From NCBI GenBank assembly GCA_003665825.1, contig QPFY01000001.1, positions 2,404,948-2,468,947 of the forward strand: 64,000 nucleotides of DNA, in the 5' to 3' direction. The stretch comes from Microbotryum silenes-acaulis (lineage: Eukaryota; Basidiomycota; Microbotryomycetes; Microbotryales; Microbotryaceae). Shown in pieces: positions 37,986 to 48,299 of this stretch. The position numbers and the translations under genes are program-made. How positions within the stretch are numbered: the stretch's first letter is position 1; every line of letters begins with the position of its first letter. The notes under the pieces were generated by a model, which was not told where the DNA came from, did not search any database, and saw nothing but the letters and a program-made list of their open reading frames with translations.

Positions 37986-38059
37986 ATACTACAAAAACCG
38001 CTCAGTCAGCCTAAGAGACACGACAAAAAGCGTACTCGGGCTGTAGCGAGGCGATTCTT

Positions 38060-38210
38060 ACTATGGTCCAGAAAATACAGAAGTGTTCGTCCATGACGTC
38101 TGATTGGGACGACAATCTGAGGAGAAGCTGCGGCAGACTCAACAGTATGCTGGTACATTCAACACAGACCCGCAATACAGCCAAAAACAGCCATTGTAGG
38201 TACATGGCTT
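38060..38210 (+). repeat. Short repeat shared with 60.33-60.51 kb
   Basis: Both copies contain aaaatacaga/aaaatacaaaa, catgac(g/t)tctgat, tgcggcagac, caacagtatgctggtacat and aaaaacagc(c/g)att in the same order and orientation. No coding sense. Confidence 0.5.
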
Positions 38211-38229
38211 TGGGGGTCTCGCGCGCTTG

Positions 38230-40995
38230 ATGAGCTAGCTGATTGGCTCGGCTTCAGGTTACTTGCGCGCGCCAACACCCCTTTCCCTCTCCCCACCCAC
38301 TCGCGCCACTTGACTCGATTTGGTCTCGGCATTGATCGCACCACGCCACAACTCGACGTCACGTGCTTTCACATCGTTCACATGCGCCATGCCATCTGCA
38401 AGATGCAACTCGATCTCTCACACCTACAGCTCGACGTGTCACTTCAAGCCGGCTGATGCGGGCACGGTGCGACGTCGCACAACGTGGTCAACAACACTGC
38501 CATCTTCAACACGATACAACTAAGACCGCAACCTGAGAGAGCGCGGTCACTTTCAGCAGCGTCCTTGCTTGCGTCGATGCATCGCTCGAGCGTACTCGGT
38601 CGGACACGTGCTCGGTCACCGCATCGCCCAATCACCCCGATCGCCCTCTCGTAACCCGACCGATGAGTGTGGTGAGTTCTTCTTCCAGATAGTATTCAGC
38701 GGGAACTGCAATCGCTCACCTCAACGCCGACCACTCACACGAATGCAATCCCTCATCTCTTTCTTGATCGAATCGGAGAGTCTCATCGACGCCGCGAGCC
38801 GGGGGTTTGTCGGAACATTTGTTGCACGACCCGACTGATTTCGTCGATGTGCAGTTCGAGACCTTCATCGGCTCGAGCACCTTCACCTGTCTCGACCGCG
38901 CCGCGATTCACTCAACCTCCCGGGCCCGTCATCCAGCTCTTCGAGTCATCCGTCCAAAGCCACTACGTCTCAACTCGTCACTCTAAACATCCCCCGAACT
39001 CGCTTGGCAGTCACAAAGCGAACGAACGTCCAAAAGGTCAGTGAGTGCCATTAACCTGACGGCTTTCGCTTCCTCCACACCGCGTGTTCCAAGTCTATGC
39101 CCTCCTGCTTATGTTTGACTCTTCTTTCGCTCCACCAGGTCTCAGATCCCGGCCTGCGCTTGACTCGACGCTTTAAACTCCGATTTGCTCGAAACCGTGT
39201 CTCGCTCTCGTGGATGGATGATCGCCGAGTCTTTCCGATTGAGAACCGAAACCTTTTCGGTGAAACTTGCTTTGCTCGACCTCGATCTCCTCTCGCTCGA
39301 CCCTGACCTCAAAACTCAACTCGGTGCGATTCGACGATGGTGCAAGCTCTCATCTTTGCCGCTGCTGCCTCGCCCACTTGTCATTCGCCGATCCTCGTAC
39401 CACTCGACTCGACTCGACTTTCTTTCACTGCATGAAGACACGACGACGCAACGCTTTGCCGTCATGGTGAGACGTCACTTGCTCGGTACATGCGGCTCGA
39501 CCTTACTCGACCCGGCACTTGATGTGTCACCTGGAACCGGCTAAGGCAAGCGGAACCCATTCAGCAACTGCAACACCCTCACCATCACCAATCTCAACGA
39601 CTCGACGACGAACTCGAAGGGATCTACATATACGTCCAGGCTATGTCGATTGCTCACTTGAGCCCTCGGGACCGGAACTGCTCGACCTCGGACGACTCGC
39701 TCAGACCGCCCACAGTGAGCTGTTTCGATCTGGGCTCTGGCTTGCGATTTGCACTCCTTGCTGATGAGACGAAGATATGCCGTGTCACCGCGTACTGCAG
39801 ATCGTTGGTGACGGAAGACCTGGAAGGGGAGCGCTCCCTCAAATGGAACTTCGCACCCACTCGCTCACACGCTCGCATAGCCCACATCCGAGTTAGTACA
39901 TTACCATCCCTCGGTTTTTCTTGCGACAAGGTGCAGACTAGTTTCGGCCTTCTTGCCACGGAGGTTAGCCGGAGATCCTAGCTCGCCCAGCAGCTTTGGA
40001 CACGCTGCGTGCGAATTGCTCCATCGCCCGCTCTCGTCATTCAGCTCGCCAAGGCAACACAGACCGTCTACGTTTCAATTCATAGATTCCAACATCTTCG
40101 TTTCCGCCTGCCTCGCGCATCAATTGGACCGGACTTGCACGCTGACTTTCAACCTCGTCGATCGCTCCGACCGATCGACTTCATGCCATAGCTCCCGAGA
40201 TATGCCACGGAACACCTCCTCACTGCTTCAAACCTTTATGGTTCAACGTGCGCAACGTAATATGGAATCCGATTAAGATGTGAAGCAATGAGGAGGTGTT
40301 CCGTGGCACATCTCGGGAGCTTTGCGACTCGGGCTTCTCCACACCACTCGGCGCTCGCTTTCGGCGGTGGACCGTGACGATCCTTCGCACTCTCAATCAA
40401 CCTCGGCGATTCGACCAGCTTGTTACGTGGGATCACCATCCCACGTCTCCGACTTGCACATTCGTACACGTTTCATCAACCATGGACATGCGGTCATGGA
40501 GTGCGCTAAGCGACGCACGGTGTTCCTTCTCCCCTCGCTTCGCTTCTTCATGCATTCATCTCGCTTGGTGTCGACAAACTCGTTTGGCATTTACTAAGCG
40601 AGCACACGTGCGAAAGGTCAGTGCGTGCCATCAAATTAAGGGCTTCCCCTTCCTCCACACCTTGTGTTGCAAGTAGGTGTACTCTTGCTTATGTTTGACT
40701 TTTCTTTCGCTCTCAGATTCCGGCCTGCGCCTAACTCGACTCTTCAAACTCCAACTCGCTCGAAACCATTTCTCGCTCTCATGGATGAATGATCGTCGAC
40801 TCTTTCCAATTGAGGATCCAGACTTTTTCGGCGAGACCTGCTTTGCTCGATTTCGACTTCCTCTCAATCGCCCCCGACCTCAAAACTCGGCTTGGTGCGA
40901 CAGGTCGCTCGTCAAGGAGCATGCAAGCTCTCGTATTTGCCGCTGCTGCCTCCGCCACTCAAGACTCGACATTTGCCGATCACTTGTGTGAGGAG
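38230..40995 (+). repeat. R1 repeat, copy b
   Basis: Blocks in order: gcgcgccaac…ccctttccctctccccac, gatgcgggcacggtgcgacg, cgtcgatgcatcgctcgagcg, tcatcgacgc(g/c)gc, an intron-like stretch (39038-39139), ctcgtactcg-rich DNA, ggtacatgcggctcgacctt, cggaactgctc, agcagctttggac, then a second intron-like stretch (40617-40712) and the terminal block again. The same order is seen in copy d (54.9-58.4 kb). Many stops in all frames. Confidence 0.65.
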
Positions 40996-40999
40996 GCTT

Positions 41000-41394
41000 C
41001 GTCAACCATAGGAAATCTTCTGGGCGACCTAGCGCCCTGCCCACTCGCCTTGACATTGAGAACAAAGTATTGTTTCTGGGGGTTAATCCGCTATGCATCT
41101 CGCTTATATAAATCTGAGCGACACTTCAGTCAGTCTTCAATGCGAGAGCGAATGAAGAGAGAAAGAGACGAAGTGTCGCCCAAGTGCTAAACAATCTGCT
41201 AGAAATGCCTCACCCCCCCAATTAGATGGAGTGCCCAACTAACTGCAGCCAGGATAAGATGGCGATCCCAGTCGAGTAGAAACATCCTGCCATTCTTCCA
41301 TTTAGTCATATCTTCAGAGTCAAGAACAAGCCAACCCCCCAATTCCAATACCGTCCTTCCTTCGTCTTCGAACTCGGATCCTAATGTAGGGACT
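41000..41394. other. Spacer with a TATA-like element
   Basis: Between R1 and the Copia-like fragment. Holds gcttatataaatc near 41102-41114 and no supported gene. Confidence 0.35.
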
Positions 41395-41610
41395 TGTCGT
41401 TGACACAAAGGACCGCCTTGACTCTTTTGCCCAACTGCTCGAGCGACGTTTGCTCCTTTCACTTCTTTCCCTGCATTTCTGGGGTACGAATACTTGAGCA
41501 TGTGCTCTTTGATGCAGTACCATTTGGTCTTTGCGCTCATATGTGCGTGTCCGAGAACTTTGGATCTTCTTGACCCGTCTTTGCTGGGTTTTCCTGAGGC
41601 CTCCAACACT
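41395..41610 (-). repeat. Fragment shared with the Copia-3 flank
   Basis: About 200 bases (gacgtttgctcctttcactt … gggttttcctg) nearly identical to 58385-58590, where it continues directly into a Copia integrase. It probably derives from that retroelement family. Confidence 0.5.
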
Positions 41611-41744
41611 TGAAGGCAGCGGGGACGCCGCCCTCAAATACCAAACGTTGCTCTTCCGAGCATCTTTGCAAGGATCGCGCTGGACAGGGCGCGCAGAGTT
41701 GGCGGGTAGCTGGCGGGGGGATTTGGTATTTGGTATTTGAAAAG

Positions 41745-41760
41745 TGCCCATATAAACAGG
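41745..41760 (+). promoter_or_regulatory. TATA-like box upstream of the small ORF (left copy)
   Basis: gtgcccatataaacagg; the same motif occurs at about 48438-48453 in the duplicate, in each case about 45-50 bases before the conserved small ORF. Confidence 0.35.
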
Positions 41761-41801
41761 ACAAAACACACTACTGAAGCTTCGGTGCTCCTGTCTGGTC
41801 A

Positions 41802-41894
41802 ATGGAGGCTTGCTTTCGTTATAACCAGGCCGTCGAAATCCCACCGAAGCTCGCCCCACTCCTGTCGTCGATCGCATCGGGTTCGGCAGGATGA
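41802..41894 (+). CDS. Conserved small ORF, left copy (30 aa)
   Basis: ATG 41802 to TGA 41894. Shares PPKLAPLLS…SGSAG and ME.CFRY with the ORF at 48492-48581. The only length difference is one codon, so the frame is kept despite several amino-acid changes. It lies beyond the 3' end of the minus-strand FunK1 gene and behind a TATA-like motif. It may be a tiny gene, a first exon, or chance. Confidence 0.25.
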   Translation: MEACFRYNQAVEIPPKLAPLLSSIASGSAG

Positions 41895-42017
41895 TGTTGC
41901 TGGGTATGCGCATGCGAAATCTAGGAGTCTGATCACAACGCGCAGTACGAAGTCTAGTATTACATTCAGATTCGTCCATAGAAATGCAAGACAATAACGC
42001 GGATGTCGAGCACGGTT

Positions 42018-44580
42018 CTACTCGCAAAGGGCCTTGAAAGCCGCCTGGATGTGTTCATACGACATCTGACCGAAGTTCCAAAGCGACGCAAGTTCTTGCT
42101 CTGCCTCGATGCGTCTCAGCTTTCGAAAAGGATCCAGCGAGCAATTTCGCCGCAGGACACTCAGAACCTTCTCCACGTCATACCAACGAGATGCGCATGC
42201 GCACAGAAGCTCATCAAAACCGTCGTCCAGCAATAGCCAGCCTTTCCTGATTGCTGCATTGTTGAGCTTCTCGGCATTCCACGCATTCCAGATATCCGCG
42301 GCGCCCGGCTTCTCGAAAAGTCGCGCGTCGGCAGATTCAGATTCAGATTGGAAAGCCGTGCGGCACGCCACATAGAGAAATGACTCTATATCATGCCAGC
42401 GCTCGTGCACCACACCCTCGGTTGCTGGGATGAGCAGGAGTCGAGAGATAGGGAAGCGTGCCCTGTGGTTGATCATGGTACAGGGGAAGGGTGGGAAGGA
42501 GTTGGGTGAGTCCAAGAACGTGTTGAGGGCTAGCACGGACGCGAGAACGTACCGAACGGCTGAGGCGACACTCTTCTTCAGCCGTTCGAGCCTTCTTCAC
42601 TGCCAGATTGTAGTCGATCAGGATCCCATCGCCGTGTCGGTTGACCATTACGTTGCCATACGACACGTCCCGGTGGATGAAGCCGTAGTTCCAGAGCTGG
42701 CGATGACCTGTCACGCACGGCGAAGGGTCGTCAGTGTAGGTACACCCCTGAGCGCACTGTCCCGCTCCGCTCTGAGCACTCACCCTCAATCGCACCTTCG
42801 AGAACGCGCGCGAGCTCCTTGGTATTGTCGAGCGTGGCGAGTGAGTTGTAGCACTCTTCGTAAACGACGACTTCCTTGGCCCGGGGGGTGATACCGTCGA
42901 GGGATTCGTCGACGGGTAGGAACATGGGGAGGGTCCTGTACTCGGTGCGAAAGACGCCGACCAGCGGAGCGAGCCCTCGGGGTCTCTTTTCTTAAATCAG
43001 GTTGCGTATCTCGACCAAGTCCGAGTTGCGCGACTCCTCGACCCAGGTGATTGTCATCGCGCGGGTCCTGACGTTGGCGCCCTCACCAACGGTGATCTCG
43101 TATGTCGACGTCGCGCGACCGCAATCTCTGCGTCGACGGAAGAGAAGCTTCTCGATCTTGACGTTGGACATCGTCGTTGCCCCCCAGCTGAAATCTGAGG
43201 CGGCCGGCGGAAAGAAGTCCGGGCAGAGCGTGAACGGGCCGTGGCGGTCGTCGAGCGAGGTCGTGGTGGCGAGAACGCCGTTATGCCGATCACTGTGTTT
43301 AATCAGACGGTACAAAAAGGTCGACAACTCTCCGTTGTTTTCGGTGACTGTCTTGAAGTTGGTGAAGAACACGCCGCAAGCAGTCATAACGTAGACTTTG
43401 AGACGGTCGCTGCGCAGGGTGAACCCGATCGCATATTCTCGAATCGGCGTCGCGAGGAGTGCTGACAACCGTCTGAACAGCTGGCCCTCGGCTCTGGTGT
43501 TGCCCGCTTTGGTCTCGCCGACGGCGGCCACGTGCGTGAAGGAGCGTTTGGCCCGGTTCAGGTCCACCTTGGTCTCGGTCTTGTTTTCGTCGTCGTTGTC
43601 GTTGTCGTCCTCGTCGTACTTGTCGTACCCATCGTCGTCGGCGTCCACGCCCTCGGCCTCATCGTTCTGATGCTGGCCCTTTCCGGTTCCGTTCACGTTG
43701 AAGTTCACGTTGGTGTCGAGATCCGCATCGGGCGCGGCTCTCTTGGCTTGCGGATCGGCGTGACTGGGAAGGGCCCATACATTCGGGAGGGTTGGGTCGT
43801 GCGCGACCGCAGCGCGAGTCAAGAGCACGACGTCGGCCGTCGTCTCGGTCGTTTCCTTGCGGTAAGGGGAAACGCTGATGTACTGGGGCGAGTTCTTGCA
43901 GGCGACCAGTCGCCGGTCGCCGGTCTAGAGTCCCCGTGAGAAACGACGTCAGCCATCGGAGGCATACATTTCGCAACTCACGCCGCCAAGCGATCGAGTA
44001 GCCCAGGCGTCGACTGACCTTGTTGATGACACCTGCTATGATCTCGCTCAGCGCTTTTTCGGTGCCAATCTCGTGCTCCTTGGGCCAGATTATGTTTGCG
44101 AGCTCCTCAGGGGTCGGCGGGCTGAAGAAGTAGGCCTCGAGGGCCGGACTGTAATTGAGCTCCATCTGGACGGCTTTGAAGATCCTTTCGGCTCTGGCTG
44201 CTGCTCGCTCTCCCGTAGCCGCCTCCCGGTGCGCTCGTACCAGGGTCGAATGGCTCGACGAGTGCGATATCGAGGTAGAGGGCCCGACGCCGAGTTTGCG
44301 GTCGCGTTCCTGGGCGCGCTTGCGGTCTCTTGCGGTCGCTGTCTTGGCCAGCAGCAGAGCGCGTCCCTCACGGCAGCAAGGTCGTCGTGTTAGACGTCGA
44401 AGGCAGCTGGGGGGCGGCGGATGTTGAAGCTGCGTCAAGACTACTTGCGCTGAAGCTAGATGCCGCGACCGGGTTCGTTGCCACTGAGGACGCCGACGAG
44501 GCGGAGGTCGAGGTTAAAGACGAGGCGGAGGCGGTGGCGGAGGCAAGAGCCTGAGCGTGCGAAGATGAAATTCGCGTCAT
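42018..44580 (-). pseudogene. FunK1-type fungal kinase, dead copy
   Basis: Minus-strand paralogue of the gene at 48705-51194. Recognisable parts: low-complexity N-terminus (ATG 44580), CPALEAYFF-like block (SPALEAYFFSPPTPEEL), SRRLGYSI, GQLFRRLSALLATPIREYAIGF, CGRATSTYEI, and after an intron GHRQLWNYGFIHRDVSYGNVMV then GILIDYNLAVKKA and GTLPYLS. Damage: frame changes in the N-terminal linker near 44380-44390; TAA in place of the Gln codon of the sister gene at about 42995-42993 (…IRNLI-stop); and a 2-base loss after GTLPYLS (about 42440) that throws the C-terminal HERWHDIESFLYV region out of frame. FunK1 kinases are an expanded fungal family of unknown substrates. Confidence 0.8.
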
Positions 44581-44614
44581 TCGGGTTAGGTGAGGTTAGG
44601 TGAGGTTAGGTGCC
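44581..44614 (+). repeat. Short tandem (ttaggtgagg)n
   Basis: gggttaggtgaggttaggtgaggttaggtg, three units of a telomere-like 10-mer immediately upstream of the FunK1 start. Too short to call an interstitial telomere. Confidence 0.5.
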
Positions 44615-44641
44615 TTCACTGCAGGCACGCTCGATCTAGCT

Positions 44642-45226
44642 GGCAAGGGTCCGCATTAGATCAGATCACCGCCAGATCAGATCAGATCAGATCTGAATTT
44701 TTCTGATTCTCCCTTGATTGATCTGATCTTGATCTGAGCTGAGCAGATCAATTTGATCTGAGACATGAAATTGCCTAATTTGGCGCAGAGAGACTTCTAC
44801 ATGTCTACATGTTGAAATCCCCATCTTCTTCCTCAATCTCATCCTCATCATCCTCCAAAGTGATCACCTTGCTAAGCCGCCGCTTTGTGGAGGAGCTCCC
44901 CGCTTTTATGACTGGATTAGGTCGCATGATCCCTATAAGAAAGTGTTTCAGCACTTGATACTGCAACGAAGACCCATCAGAGGAGGACCACACCCTGTAG
45001 TATTTCTGTGGCGCGGGGCCGACACCCAATGCGGCGGCGATGCCAGATGGCAGATGGCGCGATCCATTCTCTCTCATGATCAGCTGAGGTGCGCCGCAGC
45101 TGGCATTTCAAATCACAATGGCCCATCTAGGTACCGCCTATTTTGGATTTTTTTCCTCGAGGCTTGATTGATCTGACCCCTGTCAGATCAGATCAGATCA
45201 GATCAGATTTAATGCGGATCCTTGAC
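44642..45226. mobile_element. MITE-like element with GATCA subterminal repeats
   Basis: The ends are inverted: ggcaagggtccgcatta at the left against the reverse complement of taatgcggatccttgac at the right (about 15 of 17). Inside each end lie runs of (agatc)n, near 44658-44765 and 45170-45208. A minus-strand ORF of 90 codons (45077-44805) ends in an acidic tail (LEDDEDEIEEEDGDF). No transposase; no convincing 8-bp target duplication. Probably a non-autonomous DNA element, perhaps hAT-like because of the subterminal repeats. Confidence 0.55.
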
Positions 45227-45239
45227 CACAGCTCGTACC

Positions 45240-47260
45240 GGTTCGGGAGAATCGTGCTTCTGAAATGAGGTTGAGGCTGGAAGGAGACTCAATAAGGAGA
45301 GAGAAATACACTAGACTAGACACTAGTTGTTGTGGCCTCGACGACTTTTGTCGCGCGCGCGGCTCACCGCTCCTTTGCCTCTCGCCCCTCACAGGCCTCA
45401 CCGCACTACTCGCACCACTCGAGGTGACTCGTCTTTTCCTCCCACTGCCCGACGAGACGACGACGCGAGACCTTGCCGCCATGTTGGAACGTCACTTGCC
45501 CGGTACATGCGGCTCGACCTTACTCGCCCGGGCACTCGACGTGTCACCCCGAGCTGGCTGAGGCAAGCGACGAAAGATATGCCGTGTCAGCGCGCACGGA
45601 CGACCCGGAAAAAGAGCTCTCCCTCGAATGGAGAGCTTCGCTCGCACGCCCTACATTCGAGTTGCAAATCACCCTTCCTCGATACCTCTCACGGCCAGTC
45701 TCAAGCACGATTGCGTCGATGTCGAGATCGGAGACCCGCATTGCCTCAAGCACTATCACCCCGTCCCGTCTCGACCGCGCCGCGAATTAACTGAACCGCG
45801 CGCGCTCGTGATCGAGCTCGTCGAGTCATCCGTCCAAACTTATAGACTGTCTACGTTTCATCTCATGGCACCTCAGTAGCCCACCTTCCAGCTCGCCCCC
45901 TTGCTGTTGAAGTTGATCGGACTTGCGCGCTGGCTTTCAACGTCGTCGATCGCACCATCCAGTCGACTTTCCGGCAAAACTCTCGGGATTTGCCACGGAA
46001 CACCTCCTCATCGCTTCACATCTTACTCGATCACCATCCTACGTTGCGCACGTCGAAATATAAAGTAACGCCTCGGGCTTCTTGGGACCACTCGGCGCTC
46101 GACTTTGGCCTCGGACCGTAACGATCCTTCGCACTCTCAATCGACCTCGGCGATTCGCTCGACCAGCTTGATACGGGCGATCGTTATCCCACCACGGCGA
46201 CTTGCACGTTCGTACACGCTTCAGCAACCCTGGACATGCGGTCAAGGACTGCGCTCAGCGATGCACCGTGTTCGATTTCCTCTCGTTTCGCTTCTTCATG
46301 CATTCACCTCCTCGCATGGTGTCGACGAACTGATTGGGCATTTCCTGGGCGAGCAAAACGTCCGAAAGCTCAGTGCGTACTTTCAACCTGAAATCCTTCC
46401 CTTCCTTCACACCTCGTGTTGCAAGTGTGTGCACTCTTGCTCATGTTTGACCTTTGATTTGCTCTACCAGGTCTCAGATTTCTGCCTGCGCTCAACTCGA
46501 CTCGCTCGAAACCGTTTCTAGCTCTCACGGATGAATGAGCGTCCACTGTTTCCAATTGGGGATCGACACTTATCTGGCGAAAGTTGCTTTGCTCGACCTC
46601 GATCTCCTCTCCGTGACCCCTGACCTCAGAACTCAACTCGGTGCGACAGATCGTTCGTCGAAGAGCGTGCAAATCTTTGCCGCTGCTGCCTCCGCCACCC
46701 GAGACTCAACTTTCGCCCACCCCGAACACCGCTGTCGACCTGTGACGATTTCCTCCGCCACCCCCACATCGCTCACTCGCGTCGTCAACGTCGACCGATT
46801 GCTCGAGTGCAATCACTCGCTGTCACATCCCTTTCTTGATCGAATCGACGGGTCTCATCGACGCGGCAAGCTCGGGGTTTGTCGGAACATCTGTTGCTCG
46901 ACTCGGCGAACATTTGACCGATGCCCATCCGCACCCATCATCGACCTGCGATCCGATCGACCGATCGACCGATCGACCGACCGAACTGACAGACCTCTCC
47001 AGCTCGGTCTTGTCCCCGTCCGTGCTCATCCCATCATCATCACGTGCGAACGAATAATCCGCTCGCACCTCGCGATGGCCGCCTCGACCGCCTCGACCGC
47101 CTCGACCGTCAACCTTCCACCGCACTCGTGCTCGATCGCCATGGACTTACTGTCATCAACTGACCTACTCACCATGAGCGCCAACCCCACGATCGCCCCA
47201 TTCTTGACTCATCTGGCAAGTTCACCTATCGCCACGCTTGACCTCACCTCGTCTTGATCT
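45240..47260 (+). repeat. R1 repeat, copy c (internally deleted)
   Basis: Head block (gttgtggcctcgacgac … gctcctttgcc) at about 45320-45390, then ggtacatgcggctcgacctt near 45504, gccgtgtcagcgcgcac, the intron-like stretch at 46370-46470 and the terminal block to about 46735, followed by the tcatcgacgcggcaagctcgg block at 46853. The order shows internal deletions relative to copy b. Confidence 0.55.
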
Positions 47261-48290
47261 GTGTCGCCGCACCCAGCTCGACACTCCCCCGTGATCTTCG
47301 CATCCACACCGGCGGATCAGCTCGATCAATCAGGTCCCCAGTCTGGTATGCTCTCCTCTCCAATCCGGGCCATCCTCTCAAGTCCTGTCAATACTGAAAC
47401 TACTTCAAACGCTCATTTGTCTTCCACAGCATTGCCCGACATCCTTGGCGCGCTAGATCCGACTCGATCTTCAGCTTCGCACCGACTTGCTCACACATCG
47501 CCCACACCCATGCCACAAGCTTGTGATTCAATCCTACGATCGCCAACACGACTTCTCTCGACCCGAGTTCTGTCATTTCATTGGGATCAGCTTGACTCTT
47601 CTGCGCTCTTCTCGGTTGGCTCGGCACTTGAGCCACTTCATCGAGCAGCGTCGTCTCGACTCGGACCGTTCGACACTCCGACGATCGATGATCAGCTGGA
47701 CCCGTCCATCTCCCAGGCGACTTGCTTCGGCCATACTTGATGGACAATCAAGCACCAACTGACTTGTGTCCGCCTCGATGTGCCCACCTTGCCCGAATCG
47801 CCACTCCAACTCGTTTGGTCAACTCGAGCTTCAACTCGACGATACTTCTAACATCGACGGCCCTACCTCTCTGACACCGTGTTTGAACGACCCGATACGC
47901 CAGTCGATACATTTCAATTCGATCGATTCGACTCCGACCGCGTTGCACTAACCGCTGACATGATTGATATGAAAATTGTGATGGTGCTGTCCGTGGACGT
48001 TGTTGGAACATGAAGAAGGAACGCATGGGTACATGGAAAGGACAGTTGGTGATGTAATACACGTCAACCCGAACATAGTGTCACATCATCGTGTGAACCC
48101 CAACGCACATTGTCGTATGATCATGTGAACCCCAACTTTCATCATCGCTGACCGTCACCCTCTCCGGGTGAGCGCTCGAATACGTGATCGTGTGGGCGGT
48201 CCTTTGCTCCGCCAGCCCGAATACCGCTCCGATGATGTATGTATGATGTGTTGTGATAAATCGCATTTGACCGTTTCGGAGATCGCGAGC
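47261..48290. other. Unassigned sequence
   Basis: About 1 kb, GC-rich, with no match to the repeats I could recognise and no supportable gene. 47955-48130 contains gtgatgtaatac and two similar tcgtgtgaacccc/tcatgtgaacccc motifs. Confidence 0.3.
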
Positions 48291-48299
48291 GCTCTTGGC

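Larger units (their letters stand above)
41610..44570. repeat. Segmental duplication, left copy (FunK1 locus)
   Basis: Matches 48300-51070 in the same orientation, including the FunK1 gene and about 400 bases beyond its 3' end (caaggatcgcgctggaca, gaaaagtgcccatataaa, ctgtctggtc). Coding parts are very similar and introns are recognisable. Edges are set by eye. Confidence 0.7.

Noticed and set aside
42992..43828. A 278-codon minus-strand frame as a complete independent gene
   Set aside because: It is the middle exon of the dead FunK1 copy, ended by a TAA that replaces Gln in the sister gene.
44581..44614. Interstitial telomere from ttagg-like repeats
   Set aside because: Only three imperfect units of a 10-mer (ttaggtgagg), not TTAGGG arrays. 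The two ttagggtaa units at 60.53 kb are likewise too few.
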